From Panacagrimonas sp052387695 (lineage in GTDB: Bacteria > Pseudomonadota > Gammaproteobacteria > Nevskiales > Nevskiaceae), in NCBI GenBank assembly GCA_052387695.1, contig JBQTIX010000076.1, forward strand, positions 1 through 64,000: a stretch of 64,000 bases of DNA. Reading direction: 5' to 3'. Of the stretch, positions 7,610-17,948 are shown in pieces (positions within the stretch are counted from its first letter, which is position 1; the number at the start of each line of letters is the position of its first letter). Both the position numbers and the translations under genes were made by a program. Below the pieces are notes generated by a model. It saw only the letters and a list, made by a program, of their open reading frames with translations. It was not told where the DNA came from and did no database searches.

Positions 7610-8706
7610 AATAGCTCGCGCTGGAGTCCGTCTTCGAACATCGGCTTGAGCGGCACGCGGAACTGGCTGCGGTCGAGCCGGATGCGCTCGCTCTTGTCGA
7701 TCGGGAATCCCAGGCGTCTGGCGGCGACGCGGAATCGTTTCGCGATCAACTCCGCGTACTGACCCTCGCCGGTGAAACGCGTGCCGAAGCGCGGATCATT
7801 GTCGCGGCCGCCGCGCGTCTGCTGGATCAGGCTCATGACGTGCTGGGCCTTGAGCGGCGCATGATCGTCCAGCCATTGGCGGAACAGGTCCTTCACCTCC
7901 CGCGGCAGGCGCACCAGGATATAACTTGCCGCAATCGCTCCGGCCTCGCGCCCGGCTTCAAGGATGGATTCGAGCTCAGCGTCGTTGATGAAGGGGATCA
8001 TCGGCGAGGCCATCACCATCACCGGAACGCCGGCCTCCGACAGATGGCGGATCAGGCGCAGGCGCGCGGCCGGCGAGGCGGCGCGCGGTTCGAGCGTACG
8101 CTTGAGTTCGTCCTTCAAGCTGGTGATGGAGATCGCCACCATCGCCAGCCTGGCCTGGCCCATTTCGGCGAGCAGATCGATGTCTCGACCGATCAGCGCC
8201 GCACCCTTGGTCACGATGCCGACCGGATGGCGGTAGGCGGACAGTACTTCGAGCAGCGAACGGGTGACGCGGTACTTTCGCTCGATCGGCTGGTAGGGGT
8301 CGGTATTGGACCCGAGCGAGACGGTCGCAGCCTCGTAAGCGGGTTTGCGCAGCGCCTGTTCCAGCAACCTTGCGGCGTCCTGCTTGTAGAAAAGCTTGGT
8401 CTCAAAATCGAGGCCGGGACTCAGATCGACATAGGCATGCGCCGGCCGTGCGTAGCAGTAGATGCAGCCATGTTCGCAGCCGCGATAGGGATTGAGCGAG
8501 CGGTCGAAGCCGATGTCGGGCGAGTCGTTGTAGGTCAGGATGGATTTGGCGCGTTCGGCCAGCACCACCGTCTCCGGCGCGCGGATCGGCTCTTCTCCGA
8601 AATCCCAGCCGTCGGCGTAGTTCTCGCGCGCGGTGTTGCCGTAGCGCGCGGCGGGATTCAGGTTGGCGCCGCGTCCGCGGAGGGGCTTGTCGCCGGGGGT
8701 GGTCAT
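7606..8706 (-). CDS. PA0069-family radical SAM protein (SplB-like)
   Basis: A radical SAM enzyme with the 4Fe-4S cluster motif CEHGCIYCY (Cx3Cx2C) about 70 residues from the start. NPYRGCEHGC and the length of about 366 aa are typical of the PA0069/Rv2578c family, annotated as spore photoproduct lyase-like but of unknown substrate. I chose ATG at 8706 (MTTPGDKPLRGRGA); a TTG nine codons upstream is possible. It is monocistronic and ends in the shared terminator. The 265-bp gap upstream shows no gene I can support. Confidence 0.88.
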   Translation of the reverse strand: MTTPGDKPLRGRGANLNPAARYGNTARENYADGWDFGEEPIRAPETVVLAERAKSILTYNDSPDIGFDRSLNPYRGCEHGCIYCYARPAHAYVDLSPGLDFETKLFYKQDAARLLEQALRKPAYEAATVSLGSNTDPYQPIERKYRVTRSLLEVLSAYRHPVGIVTKGAALIGRDIDLLAEMGQARLAMVAISITSLKDELKRTLEPRAASPAARLRLIRHLSEAGVPVMVMASPMIPFINDAELESILEAGREAGAIAASYILVRLPREVKDLFRQWLDDHAPLKAQHVMSLIQQTRGGRDNDPRFGTRFTGEGQYAELIAKRFRVAARRLGFPIDKSERIRLDRSQFRVPLKPMFEDGLQRELF

Positions 8707-8971
8707 GGAAGCGACTGCGAGCGACGGGATCAATAAGGCGTTTCGACGACCTGGCCGGCGGGTACCCGCACGAAATTCGAATCCCTGCCTACAACGGGCA
8801 TTGACGCAAGGAATTCGATGGACGATGGCATTGGCTCGCCCGGGTGCCTTGGCGCGTCTGCGCGCTCCGGCTGAGGGTTGCAGACTTCAAGGGTGATCAC
8901 GGCGGGGCTCCAGAATTCTGGCCGTCGATGATAGCGCCCAGGCCTGTGCCGCCGGATTGCCTTACCGGCGC

Positions 8972-9409
8972 CTACCCCGAATGATCGTAGCGGATGAAGC
9001 CCTTGAATCGCGCCACCTTGTCGTACAACGCCCGGGCGACCGTGTTGTGCTCCTGTGTCAGCCAGTAATAGCGGGCCGCGCCGCGTGCCCGGGCGTCGGC
9101 CGCGACTGCTTCGATGAGCGCGCGACCGACGCCGTGGCCGCGGCTCTCCGCGGCCGTGTACATGTCCTGCAGGTAGCAGACCAGTGGCGCCCAGGTGCTC
9201 GTGTGGAACAGGTAGTGCGCGATGCCCACCATGGCGTTGCCGTCAAACGCAGCGATACCGAAGACGCCATCCCGGGCGAGCAGGCGCTCCCAGGCCCGGT
9301 CGTATTCCTCCGCGGTCGCGGGCGTCTGGTAGAACGCCTTGTAGCCGCGGGCCAGGGTTTCCCAGGCCGCGCGGTCTTCGAGCCTCAGCGCTGCGATGCG
9401 GAGGGGCAC
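8972..9409 (-). CDS. GNAT-family N-acetyltransferase
   Basis: A compact 145-residue GNAT fold. The acetyl-CoA-binding motif is seen in YTAAESRGHGVGRALIEAV (R/Q-x-x-G-x-G/A), followed by YWLTQEHNTVARALYDKV, the usual C-terminal region. No ATG is available near the conserved start, so I chose GTG at 9409, which gives VPLRIAALRLEDRAAW and lies 16 nt after eda ends. The longer frame reads back through eda and is rejected. It is probably the third gene of the edd-eda operon. The substrate cannot be deduced. Confidence 0.8.
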   Translation of the reverse strand: MPLRIAALRLEDRAAWETLARGYKAFYQTPATAEEYDRAWERLLARDGVFGIAAFDGNAMVGIAHYLFHTSTWAPLVCYLQDMYTAAESRGHGVGRALIEAVAADARARGAARYYWLTQEHNTVARALYDKVARFKGFIRYDHSG

Positions 9410-9425
9410 GACGGGGCTTGCCTGA

Positions 9426-10052
9426 TCAGGCCTCGCGCAGCCCGCAAGCCTGCTGCGCCAGCCGCGTGATCGCGGCCCAGTCGCCGGCCCGGATGCGATC
9501 CGCCGGCACGATCCAGGAGCCGCCGACGCAGGCCACGTTGGGCAGGGCAAGGAAGGCGGGCGCGCTGTTGGCGTCGATGCCGCCGGTGGGGCAGAAGCGC
9601 ACGTCGGGGAAGACGCTGGCCAGGGCCTTCAACATGCCGATGCCGCCGGCCTGCGCGGCCGGGAACAGCTTGAGGCGGGTGAAGCCGGCTTCGCGGCGCA
9701 GCATCACGTCCGAGGGCGTCATCGAGCCGGGCAGGAAGGGCAGGCCGGAATCGGCGATGCGCTTGAGCAGGTCCGGTGTGGCGCCGGGGCTGACGCCGAA
9801 CTGCGAGCCGGCGGCGATGGCCGCTTCCAGGTCGGTCCCGCGGGTGATGGTGCCGGCGCCGACGATGGCGTCCGGCACCTCGGCGCGCATGGCGCGGATG
9901 CAGTCCAGCGCGACCGGCGTGCGCATGGTCACTTCCAGCACGCGGATGCCGCCGGCGACCAGGGCGCGGGCCAGTGGCACGGCCTGGCTGACGTCGTCCA
10001 GCACGATGACCGGGATGACCGGGCCGGCTTCCATCACGTCGCTGATATTCAT
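9426..10052 (-). CDS. eda: 2-dehydro-3-deoxy-phosphogluconate (KDPG) aldolase
   Basis: Splits KDPG to pyruvate and glyceraldehyde-3-phosphate, the last step of the Entner-Doudoroff pathway. The 208-residue class I aldolase carries the family motifs VPVIVLDD-type start (IPVIVLDD), GIRVLEVTMRTP with the catalytic Glu, GAGTI, and GFTRLKLFPA with the Schiff-base Lys, then FCPTGGI for phosphate binding. Its ATG overlaps the edd stop codon by four bases (ATGA), showing translational coupling. Confidence 0.96.
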   Translation of the reverse strand: MNISDVMEAGPVIPVIVLDDVSQAVPLARALVAGGIRVLEVTMRTPVALDCIRAMRAEVPDAIVGAGTITRGTDLEAAIAAGSQFGVSPGATPDLLKRIADSGLPFLPGSMTPSDVMLRREAGFTRLKLFPAAQAGGIGMLKALASVFPDVRFCPTGGIDANSAPAFLALPNVACVGGSWIVPADRIRAGDWAAITRLAQQACGLREA

Positions 10053-11878
10053 GCAGGAATCTCCGTCCACCCAAAACTCATGGCGCCCTGCTCGGCGCCG
10101 CTGGCAAGGCCGCGCATGCCCGCGAACAGTTCGCGGCCCATGCCGTGCTCGTTGCCGGACAGGTCGGCGCTGGCGAGCGTGCGCGCCGCCCACTCGGCCT
10201 CCGGCACCAGGGCCTGCAACTCGCCGGTCTCGGCGTTGAGCCGGATCATGTCCCCATCGCGAACCTTGCCCAGCGGCCCACCATTCAGGCATTCCGGCGT
10301 GATGTGAATCGCCGCCGGCACCTTGCCGGAGGCGCCGGACATGCGGCCGTCGGTGATGAGCGCGACCTTGAAGCCTTCTTCCTGGAGAATCGCCAGCGGC
10401 GGTGTGAGCTTGTGCAGCTCCGGCATGCCGTTGGCACGCGGACCCTGGAAGCGCACCACGGCGATGAAATCGCGCTTGAGTTCGCCGCGCTTGAAGGCGG
10501 CCTGCACCGCTTCCTGAGAATCGAACACCAGGGCCGGCGCCTCGATCACGCGGTGCTCGGGCTTGACCGAGGACACCTTGATGACCGAGCGGCCGAGATT
10601 GCCGTGCAGCAGGCGCAGGCCGCCGTCGTTGCTGAAGGCTGTATCCGCGCCGCGCAGCACGCCGGTGTCGAGCGAGGCCGCAGGTGCCGGACGCCAGCCC
10701 AGCGTCGCGCCTGCCAAGGCCGGCTCCTCGCAATAGGCGCGCAGGCCCTTGCCCGCGACGGTGGTCACGTCCTCGTGCAGCAGGCCCGCATCGAGCAGTT
10801 CCCGGGTCAGAAAGCCGAAGCCGCCGGCGGCCTGGAAGTGGTTCACGTCGGCCTTGCCGTTGGGATAGATGCGGCACAGCAGGGGCACGACTTCCGAGAG
10901 CTGCGAGAAGTCGTCCCAGTCCACGATGATGCCCGCCGCACGCGCGATGGCGACGATGTGCAGGGTGTGGTTGGTGGAGCCGCCGGTGGCGTGCAGACCG
11001 ACGATGCTGTTGACGATGCTGCGCTCGTCCACCACTTCGTACAGCGGCGTGTACTCCTTGTCCAGCGCGGTGATGCGCGCAACGCGCTTGGCGGCGGCGA
11101 TGGTCAGCGCATCACGCAGCGGCGTGTTGGGGTTGACGAAGGCCGCGCCGGGCATGTGCAGGCCCATCAGCTCCATCAGCATCTGGTTGGTGTTGGCGGT
11201 GCCGTAAAAGGTGCAAGTGCCGGGGCCGTGATAGGCCTGGGATTCGGCCTCCAGCAATTCCGCGCGACCGACCTTGCCCTGCGCGTAGAGCTGCCGCACC
11301 TTGGCCTTGTCGTCATTGGGCAGGCCCGAGGGCATGGGGCCGCCGGGCACGAAGATGGTGGGCAAGTGCCCGAACTGCAAGGCGCCGATCAGCAGGCCGG
11401 GCACGATCTTGTCGCACACGCCCAGGCACAGCACGCCGTCGAACACGTTATGGCTCAGCGCGATGGCCGTGCTCATGGCGATCACGTCGCGCGAGAACAG
11501 GCTCATCTCCATGCCCGCCTCGCCCTGGGTCACGCCGTCGCACATCGCCGGCACGCCGCCCGCGAACTGGGCGGTGGCGCCGGCCTCGCGCGCGGCCTGC
11601 TTGATCAGCGCCGGGTAGCGCTCCAGCGGCTGGTGGGCCGAGAGCATGTCGTTGTAGGCCGAGACGATGCCCAGGTTGGGCCAGCGCGCCTGGCGGATGC
11701 GGTCCTTGTCGCCCTCGGACGCGGCGAAGGCGTGCGCCAGGTTGGCGCAGCCCATCTTGCCGCGCACCGATCCGGCGCTGCCCGCCGCGCGCATGCGCGC
11801 GACGTAGGCGTCGCGCAGCGGACGGCTGCGGGTGATGATGCGTTGCGTGACTTCAGCTACGCGAGAATGCAGATTCAT
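10049..11878 (-). CDS. edd: phosphogluconate dehydratase
   Basis: Converts 6-phosphogluconate to KDPG in the Entner-Doudoroff pathway. The 609-residue IlvD/EDD-family iron-sulfur dehydratase shows CDGVTQGEAGMEMSLFSRD and CLGVCDKIVPGLLIGAL with cluster-ligand cysteines, and the C-terminal ITDGRMSGASGKVPAA characteristic of the family. It is first in the edd-eda-GNAT operon and diverges from zwf-pgl. I saw no recognisable HexR operator in the 229-bp gap. The 726-codon open frame on the opposite strand is a shadow. Confidence 0.97.
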   Translation of the reverse strand: MNLHSRVAEVTQRIITRSRPLRDAYVARMRAAGSAGSVRGKMGCANLAHAFAASEGDKDRIRQARWPNLGIVSAYNDMLSAHQPLERYPALIKQAAREAGATAQFAGGVPAMCDGVTQGEAGMEMSLFSRDVIAMSTAIALSHNVFDGVLCLGVCDKIVPGLLIGALQFGHLPTIFVPGGPMPSGLPNDDKAKVRQLYAQGKVGRAELLEAESQAYHGPGTCTFYGTANTNQMLMELMGLHMPGAAFVNPNTPLRDALTIAAAKRVARITALDKEYTPLYEVVDERSIVNSIVGLHATGGSTNHTLHIVAIARAAGIIVDWDDFSQLSEVVPLLCRIYPNGKADVNHFQAAGGFGFLTRELLDAGLLHEDVTTVAGKGLRAYCEEPALAGATLGWRPAPAASLDTGVLRGADTAFSNDGGLRLLHGNLGRSVIKVSSVKPEHRVIEAPALVFDSQEAVQAAFKRGELKRDFIAVVRFQGPRANGMPELHKLTPPLAILQEEGFKVALITDGRMSGASGKVPAAIHITPECLNGGPLGKVRDGDMIRLNAETGELQALVPEAEWAARTLASADLSGNEHGMGRELFAGMRGLASGAEQGAMSFGWTEIPA

Positions 11879-11909
11879 GCGGCCCCCACGGCTTCAGGAA
11901 TACTTCCCA

Positions 11910-12055
11910 TCGCTCCCTCCTACCCTCCAGGGAGGGCGGGGGCGAGGAGCGGTTCGAATGAGCGCTCCCCCCTCACCCCAGTGTCGGATTTGAGAGTGAC
12001 TCAAAGTCGCTCCCAAATCCACCGCCGACTTTCCTCGGAGGGGAGAGAGAACTTG
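11910..12055. repeat. nested palindromic repeat in the edd-zwf divergent region
   Basis: The stretch holds ctccctcc, ccctccagggaggg, cctcacccc and ggaggggaga words typical of dispersed intergenic repeats in gammaproteobacteria. A 16-bp imperfect palindrome at 11986-12001 and 12005-12020 (two mismatches, both G-U compatible on one strand) surrounds a CAA loop. It occupies most of the control region between two divergent sugar-catabolism operons and leaves only ~50 bp before zwf. Confidence 0.6.
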
Positions 12056-12107
12056 AGACACAATCTACCATTGCAAGAACGATGCGGATCAATAGGGGAG
12101 AACAAAC

Positions 12108-13568
<1,461 letters not shown>

Positions 13569-13570
13569 GG

Positions 13571-14272
13571 ATGGCACTGACCGAGCACGAGTTTTCGGAC
13601 GCGGGTGCGGCCGCGCAGGCCTTGGCTGCTGACGTCGCTGGCGCGCTGCGCGAAGGCATCGCGGAGCGGGGTGCGGCCTCGCTGGTCATCTCGGGTGGCA
13701 AGAGCCCGGTGCCGTTTTTCCATGCGCTGCGCGAGCAGCCGCTGGATTGGTCGCGCACCTGGATCACGCTGGCCGATGAGCGCTGGGTCGCGCGCGGGTC
13801 GCCGGACAGCAACGAGCGCCTGGTTCGACAACACCTGATCACCGGTGCGGCACTCGACGCCCACTTCGTCTCGCTCTGGACCGGCGACGACACGCCGATC
13901 CACGCGATCGCCGAAGTGACCGAGCGACTGATGCAGATGCCGCGGCCGTTCGACGCCGTGGTGCTGGGCATGGGCGAGGACGGGCACACCGCCTCGCTGT
14001 TCCCCGGCACCGATGCCTTGCAGGCGATGCTCGACCCACGCTGGAAACTGCATGTCGGTGTGGCCACCGCGCCGACGCCGCCGACCGCGCGCATCACGCT
14101 CACCATGCGTGCCGTGATGGATTCGCGTCGTATCTTCCTGTCGATCGCGGGGGCTGCCAAGCGCGCCGTGTACGAGGAGGCGAGGGCAGGGGCCGCCCCG
14201 AGCCAGTTACCCATCGCCGCCGCGCTGCGGCAGACGCAGGTGCCGGTGAGCGTGTTCCTGGCCCGAGTGTAG
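13571..14272 (+). CDS. pgl: 6-phosphogluconolactonase (DevB type)
   Basis: Hydrolyses 6-phosphogluconolactone between Zwf and Edd. The 233-residue protein has the family motifs LVISGGKSPVPFF, TLADERWV with SPDSNERLVR, and VLGMGEDGHTASLFPG, plus the C-terminal RITLTM segment. The start is ATG at 13571, just after the zwf stop, with gagg immediately upstream. Operon with zwf. A longer in-frame reading into zwf is not a real extension. Confidence 0.95.
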   Translation: MALTEHEFSDAGAAAQALAADVAGALREGIAERGAASLVISGGKSPVPFFHALREQPLDWSRTWITLADERWVARGSPDSNERLVRQHLITGAALDAHFVSLWTGDDTPIHAIAEVTERLMQMPRPFDAVVLGMGEDGHTASLFPGTDALQAMLDPRWKLHVGVATAPTPPTARITLTMRAVMDSRRIFLSIAGAAKRAVYEEARAGAAPSQLPIAAALRQTQVPVSVFLARV

Positions 14273-14302
14273 ATGTCGTCGCCATCTGGGAGGTCTCGTG
14301 TA

Positions 14303-15814
14303 ATGTCGCGAAATTCAGACCGCGTGCCCGTCCTCGTCGGCGTGGGGGAGGTCACCGACCGCTGCCGTGACCCGGCCCAGGGCCGGGAACCTCTGGCCCT
14401 GATGCTGGAGGCGCTGACCGCGGCGGAACAGGATTCGGGAGCAAAGCTCCTTTCGCGCATCGACTCGCTCGATGTGGTGTGCGAGTACTCCTGGCCCTAC
14501 GTCGATGCGCCCGGACTCATCGCCGCGCGGCTCGGCATCCAGCCCGCCCACTCGTTCTACGGCGAGGCGGGCGGCGAAAGCCCGGTGCGCTTCATTCACG
14601 AGGCGGCGCTGCGCGTGCAGCGCGGAGAGTGCGAGGTCGCCGCGGTGGTCGGCGCCGAGTCCGCGTACACGACGGCGGCGGCGTGGAAAAACGGCGTGAA
14701 GCTGGCCTGGACCGATCGCGATCCGCACGCGAAGCTGCTGACGGGCCGCGAATTCTCGGCTCCGGTCGCGGTCGATCACGGCGTCGCCATTCCGACCAAC
14801 GTTTATCCCTTCTACGAAAACGCCACCCAGGCGCACTGGGGACAGACCCAGCGCGAGGCCCTGGCCGAGTCCGGCCACATCTGGAGCATGTTCTCGAAGC
14901 TGGCCGCGACCAACCCGAACGGCTGGCTGCAGGAAAGCTTCTCACCGGAGGCGGTGACCACACCGAGCGAGAAGAACCGCCTGATCGCCTGGCCCTATAC
15001 CAAGCACATGGTGGCCAATCCGCTGGTCAACCAGGGCGCGGCCGTGTTGCTGACCCACCGGGCCAAGGCGCGGGAACTGGGCATTGCCGAAGACCGCTTG
15101 ATCTATATCCGCGGCGGTGCCGCGGCCAATGAGCCACGGGACTACCTTCAGCGCGACCAATACCACGAGTCCCATGCGCAGAACGCCGTCCTCGAAGTCG
15201 CCGTGCAGATCGCGGGAGGCGATGCGCAGCGGTTCAAGGCGATGGAAGTCTATAGCTGTTTCCCCTGCGTGCCGAAGATGGCGCGGCGCACGCTGAAGCT
15301 CCCCCTGTCCGCACCGATGAGCGTCACCGGGGGCCTGAGCTTTTTCGGCGCACCACTGAACAACTACATGACCCATGCCGCGGCGAGTCTGGTGCGCGCG
15401 CTGCGCGGCCAGGCGCAGTCGTTGGGCCTGCTCTACGGACAGGGCGAATACGTCACCAAGCATCACGCGCTGGTGCTCTCCAGCCAGGCCGGCGATGAGC
15501 CCGTCCTGCCCGAGTCCTATCGCGTACAGGCGCAGGCAGACGCTCGATCCGGCGCGGTGCCGCGCTTCCTGGCCGATTACAGCGGCCCGGCGCAGATCGA
15601 GACTTTCACCGTCATCTACACCCGCGACGGCAAGCCCGAATTCGGCACCGTGATCGCGCGGACGCCGGCAGGCGAACGACTGATGGCGCGCGTGCCTGCG
15701 AGCGACCCGCGTTCAATCGAACGGCTGACCCATCTGGATGGTCGGCCGGTCGGCTCCGCCGGAATCGTCAGCCGGCTCGACCCGAAACGCTTGCAGTGGT
15801 CTGCAGCGACCTGA
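14303..15814 (+). CDS. thiolase-like protein (TLP1-like, with extra C-terminal domain)
   Basis: A 503-residue thiolase-fold protein of the acetyl-CoA acetyltransferase-like group. N-terminal PVLVGVGEVTDR and AAVVGAESAYTT follow the thiolase pattern, but the region that should carry the nucleophilic CxS/CAS motif reads GEAGGESPVRFIHEAAL without Cys. The C-terminal part contains VTGGLSFFGAPLNNYMTHA, where a classical thiolase has GGxxxxGHPxGA. About 90 more residues (FTVIYTRDGKPEFGTVIART) resemble the additional domain of thiolase-like protein type 1. The start is ATG at 14303 with ggaggt eight bases upstream. It may act as a CoA-ester lyase/aldolase or binding protein rather than a classical thiolase. 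First gene of the catabolic island. Confidence 0.82.
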   Translation: MSRNSDRVPVLVGVGEVTDRCRDPAQGREPLALMLEALTAAEQDSGAKLLSRIDSLDVVCEYSWPYVDAPGLIAARLGIQPAHSFYGEAGGESPVRFIHEAALRVQRGECEVAAVVGAESAYTTAAAWKNGVKLAWTDRDPHAKLLTGREFSAPVAVDHGVAIPTNVYPFYENATQAHWGQTQREALAESGHIWSMFSKLAATNPNGWLQESFSPEAVTTPSEKNRLIAWPYTKHMVANPLVNQGAAVLLTHRAKARELGIAEDRLIYIRGGAAANEPRDYLQRDQYHESHAQNAVLEVAVQIAGGDAQRFKAMEVYSCFPCVPKMARRTLKLPLSAPMSVTGGLSFFGAPLNNYMTHAAASLVRALRGQAQSLGLLYGQGEYVTKHHALVLSSQAGDEPVLPESYRVQAQADARSGAVPRFLADYSGPAQIETFTVIYTRDGKPEFGTVIARTPAGERLMARVPASDPRSIERLTHLDGRPVGSAGIVSRLDPKRLQWSAAT

Positions 15815-15838
15815 AAGCGCCGCTTGGCGCGACCTTGC

Positions 15839-16447
15839 TCACTCAGCGGCGTTCGACGCCGTTGCGCTGGGCGTGATCCGCGCAATGGCGTGCTTGATCT
15901 TGAGCAGGCTGCGCGTCATCTCGGTTCGTTCTGACACGGTGAGATCCATCAGGATCTGGCTGTTGAACTCGTGCTCCATCACCGTCATCCGCTTGATCAG
16001 CGACTGCGCGGGCCGGGTGAGATAAACGCGCTTGGCGCGCTTGTCCGACGGATCGGGCCGCCGCTCGACCCAGCCGCCGCTCTCCAGACCCTCGATGACG
16101 TCGCCGAGGCTGGCCTTGCCTACTTCAAGCACGTCGGCGAGTTGGGTCTGCATCATGCCGTCATGGCGCGACAGGTGCGCCAAAACCCACCACTGCGCGC
16201 GCGTGATGCCGAGCGGTTTCATGAACTGGTCGTAAGCGCTGCGGCGCATCCGCGACACGTCGTGAATCAGGAACCCCAGACGGATGCCCTCGCGTGATGC
16301 ATCGCCCGCCGCATCGTTGACGACCGTCTCTTCCTGCGTCAGGCCGTTCAAGCGGGTGGCCGGAGCCAGCAGCTCCGAGCCGCGTGAATCAGCAATGGCC
16401 TTGGTCACTCTTGCCACGTCGGCAGCTCGGGTGCGTCGCTTGGTCAT
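15839..16447 (-). CDS. MarR-family transcriptional regulator
   Basis: A winged-helix repressor-type protein. The central section shows the MarR core: MKPLGITRAQWWVLAHLSRH, TQLADVLEVGKASLGDVIEG (recognition helix) and GGWVERRPDPSDKRAKRVYL (wing). The N-terminal ~60 residues are a basic, low-complexity extension. I use ATG at 16447; a GTG at 16468 is possible. It is divergent from the APH-type kinase gene and convergent with the thiolase-like gene, so it probably controls the catabolic island in response to an aromatic or acyl ligand. This control is inference. Confidence 0.88.
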   Translation of the reverse strand: MTKRRTRAADVARVTKAIADSRGSELLAPATRLNGLTQEETVVNDAAGDASREGIRLGFLIHDVSRMRRSAYDQFMKPLGITRAQWWVLAHLSRHDGMMQTQLADVLEVGKASLGDVIEGLESGGWVERRPDPSDKRAKRVYLTRPAQSLIKRMTVMEHEFNSQILMDLTVSERTEMTRSLLKIKHAIARITPSATASNAAE

Positions 16448-16643
16448 GGGCTCGTGTTTATCCGTCACGAAAAATTTGCAAGCTACCGGCCGTAAAGGGT
16501 TTCTTCCTTGAAAGTCTACGGCGCGGCAGGGTCGTTTCGCATCAGGGAGAACCCGTGGCCGGACATGCTCCCGTGGTGGGGCAGTGCGCCGTGCTGGCGA
16601 GCGCGGATCACGATTCTGGCGTGAGGGACTCCGATAATGATAG

Positions 16644-16653
16644 GGTACCGTAC
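16644..16653. promoter_or_regulatory. candidate operator GGTACCGTAC upstream of the kinase gene
   Basis: Two GTAC arms surround one C. The motif follows a GATAAT hexamer (16633-16638) that could be a -10, about 95 bp before the kinase gene. The same ten bases occur at 30947-30956 in front of the DUF1329 cluster. Spacing near a -10 suggests a repressor site of TetR/MarR type, possibly for the adjacent MarR protein. Confidence 0.4.
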
Positions 16654-16747
16654 GTCAATGTGGGGCCGCGCCACAAGCCAGCTCGCTGTGCGAGCCGGGG
16701 ATTCCCTTCCCGCCGAGGTGATCGGACCCGTCACGCGAGGAGAACCG

Positions 16748-17947
16748 ATGCGGGCCATCGACAAGAACCACCCTTCGGCCGAGTGGATCGCCGCGTTGCG
16801 GCGTCGCTTCCCCACGGAACGGGAAATCGACCGCGTGCTGACGCGCAAGATGGAGCGCCGCGCCGGCCCCGGCTACTCGCCCGTGCCGCTGGAGGCCCTG
16901 GTCAAGGGCGTCGATTCCCTGCTCCGGTCCGAGTTGTCGGCGCCGTTCGAAATCTCCAACGCGAAGTGGCTGTCCGGAGGAGCCTCGAAGCTGCAGATGG
17001 CGTTCACGCTGTCCTGGACTCCCGACGGCGCGCCGCGCACGCAGACGCCGCTGGTGCTGCGCATGGAGCCTTCGGAATCCGTGGTCGAGACCAGCCGCCT
17101 GCGCGAATTCCAGCTCATCAAGGCCATGCGTGGCGTGGTGCCGGTGCCGCCGGTGTACTGGTGCGATGCGGACGGCCAGCACCTGCCCTACCCCGCGCTG
17201 ATCTACGGATTCGCCGAGGGCGTCACCAAGCCCTCGACCGCGCACAGCCAGGTGAGCGGGCTGGGTACGCACCTGCCGATAGAGCTGCGTGCGAAGCTGG
17301 CGCCGCAGTTCGTGGAGCATATGGTGAAGATTCATACCTTCGATGTCCGCAGCGCGAAACTCGACGCGTTCGAGATTCCCGAGACCGGCAGCACGCAGTG
17401 CGCGCTCTGGGGCATCAACTGGTGGGAGCGGGTGTGGGAAGAAGACAGTGACGAGGACATCCCGCTCATGCGCCTGTGCTCGGCTTGGCTGCGTCAGAAC
17501 CTGCCGGTGCTGGATCGTGCCGTAGTCGTTCACGCCGACTACCGGCTCGGCAATTTCCTCTTCACCGAGCACGACACGCGCATCTCCGCCTGGCTGGACT
17601 GGGAGCTGGGGCGCATTGGCGATCGGCACCAGGACATCGCCTGGACCACCAGTGCCGCGTTCGGCCATATCGCCGAAGACGGCAAGACCTTTCTGACCTG
17701 CGGCCTGATGCCCGAGCCCGAGTTCCTCGAAGCCTATGAGAAGGCTTCCGGCCTCAAGGTCGATGCCAAGGCCGTGCATTGGTACAAGATCTACAACGAC
17801 TACATGATGGCCACCTTGTTGTTCGCCACGGGTTACCGAGTCGCGCGCAACGGCAAGACCCACCAGGACGTGTTGGTCACCTGGCTCATGGGCATCGGTT
17901 ACATGCTGCTGGAAGAAATGCGTTCGCTGATTGAGGAGGCACCCTGA
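16748..17947 (+). CDS. APH-family phosphotransferase (acyl-CoA-metabolism-associated kinase)
   Basis: A 399-residue aminoglycoside-phosphotransferase-fold kinase. Conserved elements are VVVHADYRLGNFLF (Brenner motif, catalytic Asp) and ISAWLDWELGRIGDRHQDIAW (metal-binding Asp). In proteobacteria such proteins are found with acyl-CoA dehydrogenases, related to the kinase half of ACAD10, rather than with antibiotic resistance. The start is ATG at 16748 with aggaga upstream; the longer frame to 16637 runs through the putative operator. Followed after 1 nt by a hypothetical gene. The substrate may be a hydroxyacyl compound; that is inference. Confidence 0.87.
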   Translation: MRAIDKNHPSAEWIAALRRRFPTEREIDRVLTRKMERRAGPGYSPVPLEALVKGVDSLLRSELSAPFEISNAKWLSGGASKLQMAFTLSWTPDGAPRTQTPLVLRMEPSESVVETSRLREFQLIKAMRGVVPVPPVYWCDADGQHLPYPALIYGFAEGVTKPSTAHSQVSGLGTHLPIELRAKLAPQFVEHMVKIHTFDVRSAKLDAFEIPETGSTQCALWGINWWERVWEEDSDEDIPLMRLCSAWLRQNLPVLDRAVVVHADYRLGNFLFTEHDTRISAWLDWELGRIGDRHQDIAWTTSAAFGHIAEDGKTFLTCGLMPEPEFLEAYEKASGLKVDAKAVHWYKIYNDYMMATLLFATGYRVARNGKTHQDVLVTWLMGIGYMLLEEMRSLIEEAP

Positions 17948-17948
17948 C

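Noticed and set aside
11879..12107. HexR operator between edd and zwf
   Set aside because: I looked for a TTGTA...TACAA-type palindrome and found none in the gap.
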